A stretch of DNA of 64,000 bases from Flavobacterium aquidurense (lineage in GTDB: Bacteria > Bacteroidota > Bacteroidia > Flavobacteriales > Flavobacteriaceae), in NCBI RefSeq assembly GCF_001404985.1, contig NZ_JRLF01000014.1, forward strand, positions 62,001 through 126,000, in the 5' to 3' direction. Position numbers and translations under genes: made by a program. This document shows positions 6,194-13,734 of this stretch, in pieces; position 1 is the first letter of the stretch, and each line of letters begins with the position of its first letter. A model generated the notes under the pieces. The model searched no databases and was not told the origin of the DNA. It was given only the letters and a program-made list of their open reading frames with translations.

Positions 6194-8307
6194 TATTGAG
6201 GCTGATGAGCAGGTTTTAATAAATCATTTACCGTTTTTACCGGATTAAAAGTAATTAAAGGAACTGCAACAAAAATAGTTAGCCAATTTGCCATTGCACC
6301 ATTCCATAATCCTGGCAATTCATAGCTTTTAACTATTTTTCCTTCTACACTTTTCTCTACAATAAAACCTGCTTTGTGATCTACAAATTGTAATAAATTA
6401 AATTTTTCGTTTTTATAGTTTCTGATCCCGCAAATTAAATCAACGGGATTAAAATGAGTTGCTTCGGTTAGAATTTGCTGTTGTTTTTTATTTGTCAGAT
6501 CTACTTGTGAAGTTTCTACAATTTGTAAAGAAACAGATCCTCTGTCATTCATTACCCAAAATGGTCCTCCTCCCGGTTCTCCTTCATTTTTAACCATTCC
6601 GCATACTCGAATTGGCCTGTTTAATAAATCTTTGATTTTACTGATCTTATTTTCAAAAGTAAATTTATTAAAATCACTATTTAATTCAACATTTAACCTT
6701 TGCAATAAAAATGCAACTATTTCTTCTATATCTTTATCTTTTATCTCTTGCTTTTCGATTGCATTTAAATATCCAAAAACTTTTTGCTGCACTTCAATCA
6801 AAACACCAGCCAGAGCTTTTTTATACAATGAAATTTTATCGATATGATTTTGAATTACATTGTCTATATTTTTTATAAAAATAATATCTGAATCGAGTTT
6901 ATTTAAATTTTCTATAAGCGCTCCATGTCCGCCAGGTCTAAAAACCAACTTATTTTCTATATCCCTGACAGGAATATTTCTTGCGTCTACACAAATAGAA
7001 TCCGTGCTTTTATGCTGGTAAGAATAACCAATATCTATTTTAACTCCGGAAACATCCTCAACTTTACCTTTAAGAATCTCAACTTCATTTTCAAACAAAT
7101 TCTGATGTGTTTCAGAAACAGTAAAATGTAAATTTGATATTTTATTTGCCGTCGCATAATGCACACATTCGTTCAAATGCTCTTCTATGGGATTTGCGAT
7201 GTGAGTTTTATATTGATGAAATGGTAAAACAGCTTTTGGCTTATTTGCAAAATCAAAATAATCCGAAGCCAGTAATGTTTTTATAAAATAATAGTTTTTA
7301 TAATCTCTGTCTAAAGTTTCAAACTCAGGATAAATCTCTCTAAGCTTATTGTCTAATGCCTCGAAAAAAGGAAATTTATCCATTGCGACAATAAAAATAG
7401 ACAAATTGCTGTCTTTTTTTCTATTGATATAAGCATTTATAGTTTCTTTTTGGATATCGAAATCATTCAAAAAGGCACTCAAAAACTTAAACATTCTACT
7501 TGCTGCGCCTGAGGCAGGAACAAACTTCTTTAATTTAAATTTTTCTTTTTGGAGATCAAAATAATGCGCTTTTTCTTCAAATTCAGCTTCTGACAAGCTT
7601 AAAATACCATTATTAATTGTAGCCGGACTAATTAGGTTGCTTTTTAAAATTCCATTTTTAAAAACTTCTAACTGTTTCAAAATTTTATCAAAAGAAATTC
7701 CATGATCATAAATCTGGACAAAATCTGCTGATGAAATACCATGCTGTTTTGCAATCGATAAGTTATCAATTATCGAAATCGCTTTTGCCAAACGGCTTTC
7801 CTTATTTCCGGAAAGTGTGATAAAAGGCTTCTGAGCATCAATAAGAGTTTGTTTAAAAACCGAAAACACAGTTTCCCTGCCATCAGGAGTATCTCGTATA
7901 TCATCTCTCTCCCAAGGCACATCTATATCTGTAAGAAAAAACAAATCGTATTCATGTTCTAATGCAGCTTCGTTTAAAAGCGGATCAGAGAAACCATAAT
8001 ACATCTCAGAAAAAACTTTGGTAACCATTAAGTTCGTATCAGAAAACAAATATTTTTTTGCTGATGAAAGCTTTTTATTTTCTAAAGCTACTTGCCCGTA
8101 AGCAATAGGCAACATATCATCTGCAACACAAATATGTTGATTTTCTTCCCACTTTTTCTGCAAATAATCGCGTGCAAATTCAGGAACCCATTCGGTTTCA
8201 TAATATTCCGCAAGTTGTTTTGCTAATGTGGTTTTACCTGTACTTTCAGGACCAAATAAAGCAATTTTTATGATAGCTGTTTTTTGCTGTCTAAGATTTT
8301 TCTCCAT
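6193..8307 (-). CDS. Fusion of a NadR-like P-loop kinase and a DUF4301 domain
   Basis: A 704-residue two-part protein. Residues about 12-185 form an AAA_28/NadR-type ribosylnicotinamide-kinase-like domain, with Walker A GPESTGKTTL and the NadR-like segment FLTDIDVPWERDDIRDTPDGRE. Residues about 195-700 match DUF4301 by memory, with FVPASGAASRMFKFL, VDARNIPVRDIENKLVFRPGGHGALI and NEGEPGGGPFWV. The glycine-rich PASGAASRM and GGHGAL segments recall nucleotidyltransferase-like folds; that is inference. It overlaps pnuC by 40 bases and is coupled to arfB. The context suggests the kinase domain traps a vitamin nucleoside brought in by the PnuC protein (nicotinamide riboside, or thiamine given the nearby riboswitch). 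The fused domain's role is unknown. Confidence 0.75.
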   Translation of the reverse strand: MEKNLRQQKTAIIKIALFGPESTGKTTLAKQLAEYYETEWVPEFARDYLQKKWEENQHICVADDMLPIAYGQVALENKKLSSAKKYLFSDTNLMVTKVFSEMYYGFSDPLLNEAALEHEYDLFFLTDIDVPWERDDIRDTPDGRETVFSVFKQTLIDAQKPFITLSGNKESRLAKAISIIDNLSIAKQHGISSADFVQIYDHGISFDKILKQLEVFKNGILKSNLISPATINNGILSLSEAEFEEKAHYFDLQKEKFKLKKFVPASGAASRMFKFLSAFLNDFDIQKETINAYINRKKDSNLSIFIVAMDKFPFFEALDNKLREIYPEFETLDRDYKNYYFIKTLLASDYFDFANKPKAVLPFHQYKTHIANPIEEHLNECVHYATANKISNLHFTVSETHQNLFENEVEILKGKVEDVSGVKIDIGYSYQHKSTDSICVDARNIPVRDIENKLVFRPGGHGALIENLNKLDSDIIFIKNIDNVIQNHIDKISLYKKALAGVLIEVQQKVFGYLNAIEKQEIKDKDIEEIVAFLLQRLNVELNSDFNKFTFENKISKIKDLLNRPIRVCGMVKNEGEPGGGPFWVMNDRGSVSLQIVETSQVDLTNKKQQQILTEATHFNPVDLICGIRNYKNEKFNLLQFVDHKAGFIVEKSVEGKIVKSYELPGLWNGAMANWLTIFVAVPLITFNPVKTVNDLLKPAHQPQ

Positions 8308-8891
8308 TCTAAATAAGCTGAAATAGCCAAAATTGTAAAAATTAAATACTGAAGTGACAACATTCCCAAACCGCGATAAGCATAAAGGGGCACAACAATA
8401 ATATCACCAATGATCCAAAGTGTCCAGTTTTCGATCTTTTTCCTGGCCATATACCACATTCCTGCAAAAAATATCCCTGAAGAAATCATATCGACATAAT
8501 TGTCATTTTTGATCTCATAATCAAAATACTTATAAATTCCGAAAACTACAAAAATGGTTACAAAAAATAGTATAACTCCAATTATTTTTTCGTTAGTATT
8601 TGTTCTCGTAATAGGTAAATTATCTTCTACAGTTCCTCCTTTTGCCCAAACATACCAGCCATATATACTCATTATAGAGAAATATCCGTTAATAATCATA
8701 TCTCCAATATAACCGGCAACATATAATAAATAGACTGAAATTAAAGTTGCAATCAATCCTGTTGGATATACCCAGATATTTTCTTTTTTAGCAAACCAAA
8801 CGCTTAATATCCCACAAACAAAAACCAGAAACTCTAAAGCAATATGCCATAAAGGAGCATTTTTGTAACTTTCAAGAAAAAATTCTATCAT
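8268..8891 (-). CDS. PnuC-family vitamin transporter (nicotinamide riboside or thiamine)
   Basis: A 207-residue inner-membrane protein with about seven hydrophobic segments. It has PnuC-family features: NIWVYPTGLIATLISVYLL, YGDM-like GYIGDMIINGYFSIMSIYGWYVWAKGG, and the late motif ENWTLWIIGDIIVVPLY. PnuC proteins are facilitators whose substrate is trapped by a cytoplasmic kinase, and the next gene encodes such a kinase. Classical nicotinamide-riboside transporters often carry Asn where this one has Asp (WxxWxxxD), which may fit a PnuT-type thiamine transporter, but this is from memory and uncertain. The nearby TPP riboswitch supports thiamine; the NadR-like kinase supports nicotinamide riboside. 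It starts 28 bases after the GGGP synthase gene, probably in one operon. Confidence 0.85.
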   Translation of the reverse strand: MIEFFLESYKNAPLWHIALEFLVFVCGILSVWFAKKENIWVYPTGLIATLISVYLLYVAGYIGDMIINGYFSIMSIYGWYVWAKGGTVEDNLPITRTNTNEKIIGVILFFVTIFVVFGIYKYFDYEIKNDNYVDMISSGIFFAGMWYMARKKIENWTLWIIGDIIVVPLYAYRGLGMLSLQYLIFTILAISAYLEWRKILDSKKQLS

Positions 8892-8919
8892 CAGACGGGT
8901 TATTTTGGGGTTTTTCTAT

Positions 8920-9648
8920 TTACGATTCAAAGAAATGACTGTCATTTTCAAAAGCAGTTCCTATAACAACCAGATCTGCGCCAGCATTATAAGCATTTTG
9001 AATTCCGTGCAAATCTACAATTCCTCCTCCAACAATAATAGGGATATTAACATTTTGAGCAATTAGCCCTATCATTTCCAGCGGCACTGTTTTTTTGGCT
9101 CCGCTTCCTGCTTCTAAGTAAATCAATTTATTACCTAACATTTCTCCTGCTTGTGCAGTGGCCAGAACCAAATCAAAATTTTCCCTGTTTAAAGGTTTTG
9201 TTTTACTTACACGTGCTACGGCAGTTTCATTACCGCTTTCGATCAGGATATAACCAGTTGAAATTACCTCAAGATTTGTTTTTTTAAGAATTGGTGCTGC
9301 CTGAACCTGATATTCTATTAAATAATCCGGATTTCGTCCGGATAATAAAGACAAGAATAAAATAGCATCAGCCTGAGCCGAAATTTGTGACGGATTGCCG
9401 GGAAATATTACAATAGGCAAATTTGTTTTTTGTTTTAGTGCGTCAATTAATTCTTCAATGATCGTAGACTCTACAATACTTCCTCCCACAAAAACATGTG
9501 TTGCAGGAGATTGACTTATTTTAAGCAATAAATGATCTAAATTTTCCCAAACAATTTTATCAGGATCCAAAAGTATGGCTAGTAATTTTTGACCATTGTC
9601 TTTAGCTTCCAGAATTTGTTCGTGTATATTGGGTATTTTTTGTCTCAT
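8920..9648 (-). CDS. Geranylgeranylglyceryl phosphate synthase family protein
   Basis: A 242-residue TIM-barrel prenyltransferase of the GGGPS/PcrB family. Such enzymes attach a polyprenyl group to sn-glycerol-1-phosphate to give an ether lipid precursor. Motifs seen are LLAILLDPDK near the N terminus, VFVGGSIVEST, YLEAGSGAKKTVP, and the phosphate-binding IIVGGGIVD plus GADLVVIGTAFE. Length is right for the family. GGGPS homologues are known in Bacteroidetes, but their product there is poorly understood. It is the first gene of the apparent minus-strand operon with the PnuC transporter and is divergent from a Crp/Fnr regulator. Confidence 0.9.
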   Translation of the reverse strand: MRQKIPNIHEQILEAKDNGQKLLAILLDPDKIVWENLDHLLLKISQSPATHVFVGGSIVESTIIEELIDALKQKTNLPIVIFPGNPSQISAQADAILFLSLLSGRNPDYLIEYQVQAAPILKKTNLEVISTGYILIESGNETAVARVSKTKPLNRENFDLVLATAQAGEMLGNKLIYLEAGSGAKKTVPLEMIGLIAQNVNIPIIVGGGIVDLHGIQNAYNAGADLVVIGTAFENDSHFFES

Positions 9649-9701
9649 AACGGGCGTAAAAGTAAAAGTTTTTTAATGTAGAAGAACTATTTTGAATGAA
9701 T

Positions 9702-9709
9702 TATATTTG
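9702..9709 (+). promoter_or_regulatory. Putative promoter -7 element of the Crp/Fnr gene
   Basis: TATATTTG matches TAnnTTTG and ends 21 bases before the ATG at 9731. Confidence 0.5.
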
Positions 9710-9730
9710 TGATATAGCTAAAACAGAATT

Positions 9731-10327
9731 ATGATTACAGTTGATCTGCTGCAAAAATATGGTGCTCTGAAAAAATCTTTCGGCAAAAATGAAATTATTT
9801 TTGAAGAAGGAAATTTACCATCACATTATTACCAGGTTATTTCCGGTGAAGTAAAAATGAGTAATTACAATGATGATGGACGCGAATTTATTCAGGGTAT
9901 TTTCTATAAAGATCAATCTTTTGGAGAACCTCCTTTATTTTTAAATCAAAATTATCCTGCTAATGCAATTGCTGTCGATGACTCTGAAATTCTTTTACTG
10001 ACCAAAAATAATTTCATGAAATTACTGGAAGAAAATCCAGCTGTGAGTATTAAAATAATCGAAAATTTAGCACAGCGTTTATATTACAAATCAGTTATGG
10101 CAGCAGAAATGTCTACGCAGGAACCTGAACATAGGGTTTTGAAATTAATGGATCACGGAATTGCTTATTTTAATTTTAAGAAAGATGAAAACGGATACCT
10201 CATTAATTTTACAAGACAGCAAATTGGAGATTTAACCGGTTTACGTGTAGAAACAGTTATTAGAACGATAAAAGCTTTAGAAAAAAAGGGTATTTTGAAA
10301 ATTATAAACAGAAAAGTATACAGATAA
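9731..10327 (+). CDS. Crp/Fnr family transcriptional regulator (no cysteines)
   Basis: A 198-residue regulator. The N-terminal cyclic-nucleotide-binding fold (about residues 15-120) includes GKNEIIFEEGNLPSHYYQVISGEVKM and SFGEPPLFLNQNYPANAIA. The C-terminal winged helix (about 150-198) includes FTRQQIGDLTGLRVETVIRTIKALEKKGIL. The sequence has no cysteine at all, so it cannot carry the FNR iron-sulphur cluster. Recognition residues differ from the ExxSR motif of classical CRP/FNR (here RVETVIR). It lies directly upstream of a membrane protein/truncated hemoglobin pair that has a matching palindrome in its promoter, so it probably controls that pair in response to oxygen, NO or redox. Heme or nucleotide could be the effector. 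Confidence 0.9.
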   Translation: MITVDLLQKYGALKKSFGKNEIIFEEGNLPSHYYQVISGEVKMSNYNDDGREFIQGIFYKDQSFGEPPLFLNQNYPANAIAVDDSEILLLTKNNFMKLLEENPAVSIKIIENLAQRLYYKSVMAAEMSTQEPEHRVLKLMDHGIAYFNFKKDENGYLINFTRQQIGDLTGLRVETVIRTIKALEKKGILKIINRKVYR

Positions 10328-10340
10328 AAAAGTTCTTGTT

Positions 10341-10358
10341 TTATGATTTTAATCATAA
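10341..10358. promoter_or_regulatory. Candidate Crp/Fnr operator palindrome
   Basis: TTATGATTTTAATCATAA is an inverted repeat with perfect 8-bp arms. It reads as TTATGA-N6-TCATAA, the half-site spacing used by Crp/Fnr dimers. Its centre lies about 42 bases before the start site predicted from the -7 element at 10380, a class II activator position. Confidence 0.6.
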
Positions 10359-10379
10359 ATTAGAGCTCTAAAGTGCTTG

Positions 10380-10387
10380 TACCTTTG
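10380..10387 (+). promoter_or_regulatory. Putative promoter -7 element of the membrane protein-hemoglobin operon
   Basis: TACCTTTG matches TAnnTTTG. No TTG is present at the -33 position; the palindrome sits there instead. This would fit an activator-dependent promoter. Confidence 0.55.
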
Positions 10388-10407
10388 TTACTCTAAAAAC
10401 AAATATT

Positions 10408-10695
10408 ATGACACTTTATCAAACAACATTCGAAAATTTCAATAAAAATTATATGGGTTCTGCAGCAATGGCTGTAATTGGTCAAAGCTGTTTAGGAGGT
10501 GCAGCTGCAATGTATATTCTTTCTCACGGAACCTCTATTGGACAAATGATTCAATTGGCAATTATTGTTTTGGCTTGTGTTTTTGCCAACACTTCAATTT
10601 TAGCTCAAATGAAACATAAAGTGGTTTTTAACCTTATTATTTTAAGTGCTTTTTTAAGCCTTTTACTTATATTTCTGAATAGTTTTATATTATGA
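10408..10695 (+). CDS. Small membrane protein of unknown function
   Basis: A 95-residue protein with three predicted membrane helices: about residues 17-37 (SAAMAVIGQSCLGGAAAMYIL), 46-67 (MIQLAIIVLACVFANTSILAQM) and 71-94. I do not recognise the family. Its stop overlaps the ATG of the following truncated hemoglobin gene (ATGA), so the two are translationally coupled and very likely work together. It begins directly downstream of a candidate Crp/Fnr-regulated promoter. A role in the response to low oxygen or NO is inferred from that context only. Confidence 0.75.
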   Translation: MTLYQTTFENFNKNYMGSAAMAVIGQSCLGGAAAMYILSHGTSIGQMIQLAIIVLACVFANTSILAQMKHKVVFNLIILSAFLSLLLIFLNSFIL

Positions 10696-11096
10696 GAAAA
10701 CAAATAGAAAACAGGGCTGATATTACTTTTTTAGTCCATCAGTTTTATGCTAAAATAAGAGCCGATGAAGAGATCGGCTTTTATTTTAATACGATGATCA
10801 AAGATTGGGACACACATCTTGAAAAGCTGACTGATTTTTGGGAAACTAATTTGTTTGCCGTAAAAAAATACAAAGGCAATCCACATGCCGTACACAATGA
10901 AGTTGATGCTCATTTTGGAAGCATTATTACAGCTGAAGTATTTGGAATCTGGCTCAATCATTGGTTTCAAACTATAGACGAACATTTTGAAGGCGAAAAT
11001 GCCGATACGCTAAAACGTCGTGCCAGAAAAATGAGTACGTTTCTATTTATGAGTATGTTTGAACATCGTAAGAAGATGACCGAAGCTGCTAATTAA
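10692..11096 (+). CDS. Group III truncated hemoglobin
   Basis: A 134-residue cytoplasmic heme protein of the 2-on-2 globin family. ADITFLVHQFYAKIRADEEIGFYFN is the helix B region with the conserved FY, followed by DWDTHLEKLTDFWETNLF and KGNPHAVHNEVDAHFG (proximal-histidine region), then FGIWLNHWFQTIDEHFEGENAD. The WxxHL-like segments and the length place it in group III. These proteins bind O2 or NO and have been linked to NO detoxification or low-oxygen physiology. It overlaps the upstream membrane-protein gene by four bases and is the last gene of the unit. Confidence 0.9.
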   Translation: MRKQIENRADITFLVHQFYAKIRADEEIGFYFNTMIKDWDTHLEKLTDFWETNLFAVKKYKGNPHAVHNEVDAHFGSIITAEVFGIWLNHWFQTIDEHFEGENADTLKRRARKMSTFLFMSMFEHRKKMTEAAN

Positions 11097-11109
11097 ACAT
11101 ATTGTATAT

Positions 11110-11210
11110 CCTTGCGAGGAACGAGAAATCTCCGCAAGTAACTCCGTAACAAGAATCCAATCTTTGTCGAGCTTCTTGCGGAGATTTCTCCTCTGTCGAA
11201 ATGACAAGAT
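11110..11210. repeat. Palindromic dispersed-type intergenic repeat
   Basis: A perfect 16-bp inverted repeat (GAGAAATCTCCGCAAG at 11123-11138; its complement at 11175-11190) with a 36-bp spacer. It is flanked by CTTGCGAGGAACGA and CTGTCGAAATGACAA. It lies between the hemoglobin and phosphopantetheinyl-transferase genes, which converge. It looks like a REP/MITE-type element; wording such as TGTCGAAATGACA recurs in many flavobacterial intergenic spaces. No coding capacity. It could also act as a transcription stop. Confidence 0.6.
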
Positions 11211-11275
11211 TGCCGTGGTTTTTGGAATTTGGATTTTTTCTTTCGAAATTCTGGGATTGGAATTTTATTTAAACT

Positions 11276-11938
11276 TTACTTCTCAAAAGCATAAACCAAT
11301 GTAAAATCCTGTCCGGAAGTACTCGATTTTATTTCTTCATAATGCACATTAAATTCTATTACCAAATCATTAAAATGAAGACTGGCCGTAGTCTGATTTT
11401 CATCTAAAGAAAAAGCATCAATCCGAATGTGATCTTTAAAGCTAATTCCTTTTTCGTTTCTGATTTTAAAGATAGCTTCTTTTGCGCCCCAGATTACGGT
11501 AAGCTCCCTGATATAATCGGCTACATTTTGAGTTTCGGAGTTTTTGGATAAATAACTGTTTTCTGTATCGACAAATTTATCGGCTATTCTAAGAATTTTT
11601 TCGCGTTGTAATTCCATGTCGATTCCTACCGTTTCGTCGCTAATTATAATTGCTGCAAAATCATGCGAATGTGTAATCGAAATATAATTATGACAATCAA
11701 AGTAAGGTTTCCCAAACTCGTCATAATGCAATTCATGATCTGTAAAACCCATTTCCTGTATCAACATACGAACACTCAAAAAAGCACGCTGGTGCATTTG
11801 TGACTTCATTCCGTTTAGACGAAGTTGTGTTTTTTCTTTCAAAACTACCTTGCTCAATAACTCCTCAAAAGATTCGGTTATTTGCCAAACTAAGATTTTG
11901 GTAGTTTCGTTGAATTGTATGGTTTGAAATAAAGGCAT
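11276..11938 (-). CDS. 4'-phosphopantetheinyl transferase superfamily protein
   Basis: A 220-residue Sfp-like enzyme that transfers phosphopantetheine from CoA to a carrier-protein serine. The two family signatures are present: GIDMELQREKILRIADKFV (magnesium-binding D) around residue 98-118, and WGAKEAIFKI (the W-x-x-KEA-x-x-K motif) near residue 150-160. FGKPYFDCHNYISITHSHDFAAIII is the usual preceding segment. The length suggests the Sfp/EntD type rather than the shorter AcpS type. Target carrier proteins are not in the window. It is transcribed away from ahcY. Confidence 0.88.
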   Translation of the reverse strand: MPLFQTIQFNETTKILVWQITESFEELLSKVVLKEKTQLRLNGMKSQMHQRAFLSVRMLIQEMGFTDHELHYDEFGKPYFDCHNYISITHSHDFAAIIISDETVGIDMELQREKILRIADKFVDTENSYLSKNSETQNVADYIRELTVIWGAKEAIFKIRNEKGISFKDHIRIDAFSLDENQTTASLHFNDLVIEFNVHYEEIKSSTSGQDFTLVYAFEK

Positions 11939-11946
11939 GCTTTTTT

Positions 11947-11990
11947 AATTATGAATTAGGAGTTTTAAGTTATGAATTATTTTTCTGATT
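11947..11990. repeat. Degenerate AATTATGAATTA tandem repeat
   Basis: AATTATGAATTA and AAGTTATGAATTA copies stand in direct orientation, separated by GGAGTTTT, upstream of the phosphopantetheinyl-transferase start. Short degenerate repeats of this kind are seen in flavobacterial spacers. No function is evident. Confidence 0.35.
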
Positions 11991-12027
11991 TAAAAACTGA
12001 ATTTCTTATTTAACGTCTGGTCTTTTT

Positions 12028-12105
12028 AGCCCTGATGGAAACGGCATCCTTTTGTGGTGGGTCCACCACAAAAGATATAGTGGACAGCAGGATTAGCTTC
12101 TAAAA
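12028..12105 (+). ncRNA. Structured RNA candidate resembling the flavo-1 type
   Basis: A compact structured segment between divergent genes. A perfect 11-bp hairpin (TTTTGTGGTGG 12050-12060 / CCACCACAAAA 12063-12073) is extended by ATC/GAT. An outer helix pairs AGC-CCTG (12028-12034) with CAGG-ATTA-GCT (about 12088-12098). The flanking words CTGATGGAAACGGCATCC and GATATAGTGGACAGCAGGA are unlike the surrounding AT-rich spacer and recall a conserved flavobacterial RNA motif (flavo-1) from memory. The predicted ahcY promoter lies downstream of it, so it is probably not an ahcY leader. Strand is assumed from the remembered orientation. Confidence 0.5.
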
Positions 12106-12193
12106 ACCACTATTGAACTAATACTCTATAAATTAAGAAATTAAACATTTCACAAATCTGACAGAAAGTAGCCTAAATTAAAAACCTATTCCG

Positions 12194-12201
12194 TAAATTT
12201 G
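12194..12201 (+). promoter_or_regulatory. Putative ahcY promoter -7 element
   Basis: TAAATTTG matches TAnnTTTG, 34 bases before the ATG at 12236. Confidence 0.5.
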
Positions 12202-12235
12202 CAAAAATTTTACAATATACAAATATACACTATAA

Positions 12236-13552
12236 ATGAGTACTACAACTACGCCTTATGTGGCTTTCAAAGTAAAAGACATCTCTCTAGCGGCTTGGGG
12301 AAGAAAAGAAATTGAATTAGCTGAAGCTGAAATGCCAGGTTTAATGGCGCTTCGTGCTGAATATAAAGACGAACAACCTCTTAAAGGTGCTCGTATTGCC
12401 GGATGTTTGCACATGACAATCCAGACTGCAGTTTTGATCGAAACTTTAATCGCTCTTGGTGCAGAAGTTACTTGGTCTTCTTGTAACATTTTCTCTACTC
12501 AGGATCAGGCTGCTGCTGCTATTGCTGCTGCAGGAATCCAGGTTTATGCTTGGAAAGGTCTTGATGAGCAATCATTTGACTGGTGTATTGAGCAAACTTT
12601 ATTCTTTGGTGAAGACAGAAAACCATTGAACATGATTCTTGATGATGGTGGAGATTTAACTAACATGGTTATTGACCGTTTCCCTGAATTAGTTCCTGGA
12701 ATCAAAGGATTGTCTGAAGAAACTACAACTGGAGTTCACAGACTTTACGAAAGAGTAAAAGCCGGAACTTTACCAATGCCTGCAATCAACATTAACGACT
12801 CTGTTACTAAATCTAAATTTGATAACAAATACGGTTGTAAAGAATCTGCTGTAGATGCTGTACGTCGTGCAACTGACTTAATGTTAGCTGGAAAAAGAGT
12901 AATCGTTTGTGGATACGGTGATGTTGGAAAAGGAACTGCTGCTTCTTTCAGAGGTGCTGGATCTATTGTAACTGTTACTGAAATTGACCCAATTTGTGCT
13001 TTACAAGCTGCAATGGACGGTTACGAAGTTAAAAAATTAAACACTGTAATTACTAATGCTGATATCATCATTACAACTACAGGAAATAAAGATATTGTTC
13101 TTGGAGAGCACTTCGAGCAAATGAAAGATAAAACTGTTGTTTGTAACATTGGTCACTTTGATAACGAAATTGATATGGCATGGTTGAACAAAAACCACGG
13201 TGCATCTAAAATCGAAATCAAACCACAAGTTGACAAATATACTATCGCTGGAAAAGATATCATCATTCTTGCTGAAGGTCGTTTAGTAAACCTTGGTTGC
13301 GCTACAGGTCACCCAAGTTTTGTAATGAGTAACTCATTTACAAACCAAACTTTGGCACAAATCGAATTATGGAAAAACAGCGCTGCTTACAACAATGACG
13401 TTTATATGTTGCCAAAACATTTAGATGAAAAAGTTGCTGCTTTGCACTTAGCTAAATTAGGAGTTGAATTGGAAACTTTACGTGACGATCAGGCTGCTTA
13501 TATTGGTGTTCCGGTTGAAGGTCCTTTCAAACCAGAATACTACAGATACTAA
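12236..13552 (+). CDS. ahcY: Adenosylhomocysteinase
   Basis: A 438-residue enzyme that splits S-adenosylhomocysteine into adenosine and homocysteine, removing the inhibitory product of methylation. Motifs: KGARIAGCLHMTIQTAVLIETL (substrate region), NDSVTKSKFDNKYGC with the catalytic Lys/Asp, NAD-binding VIVCGYGDVGKGTA, and the C-terminal KPEYYRY that reaches the neighbouring NAD site. The codon usage (many GCT and GAA) and low divergence suggest high expression. It has its own promoter and strong terminator, so it is monocistronic. Confidence 0.98.
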   Translation: MSTTTTPYVAFKVKDISLAAWGRKEIELAEAEMPGLMALRAEYKDEQPLKGARIAGCLHMTIQTAVLIETLIALGAEVTWSSCNIFSTQDQAAAAIAAAGIQVYAWKGLDEQSFDWCIEQTLFFGEDRKPLNMILDDGGDLTNMVIDRFPELVPGIKGLSEETTTGVHRLYERVKAGTLPMPAININDSVTKSKFDNKYGCKESAVDAVRRATDLMLAGKRVIVCGYGDVGKGTAASFRGAGSIVTVTEIDPICALQAAMDGYEVKKLNTVITNADIIITTTGNKDIVLGEHFEQMKDKTVVCNIGHFDNEIDMAWLNKNHGASKIEIKPQVDKYTIAGKDIIILAEGRLVNLGCATGHPSFVMSNSFTNQTLAQIELWKNSAAYNNDVYMLPKHLDEKVAALHLAKLGVELETLRDDQAAYIGVPVEGPFKPEYYRY

Positions 13553-13612
13553 TAAATTTTTAGATTTCAGTCCCGAAACTTCGGGATAGATTATCTAATC
13601 TAATACCTATTT

Positions 13613-13654
13613 AACCCCTATAAGTTTTTAGAAACTTATAGGGGTTCTTTTTTT
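13613..13654 (+). terminator. Intrinsic terminator of ahcY
   Basis: A perfect 15-bp stem (AACCCCTATAAGTTT / AAACTTATAGGGGTT) with a 4-base loop is followed by a run of T. Confidence 0.9.
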
Positions 13655-13734
13655 GATTTCAGATATAATTCCAGATTACATTTAATATATTTGAAAGAAA
13701 ATTCACTTTCTCCCTAAATACACCACAATAAAAT

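Noticed and set aside
12028..12105. SAH riboswitch for ahcY
   Set aside because: The predicted ahcY promoter lies downstream of the structure, and the sequence lacks the features I know for SAH aptamers.
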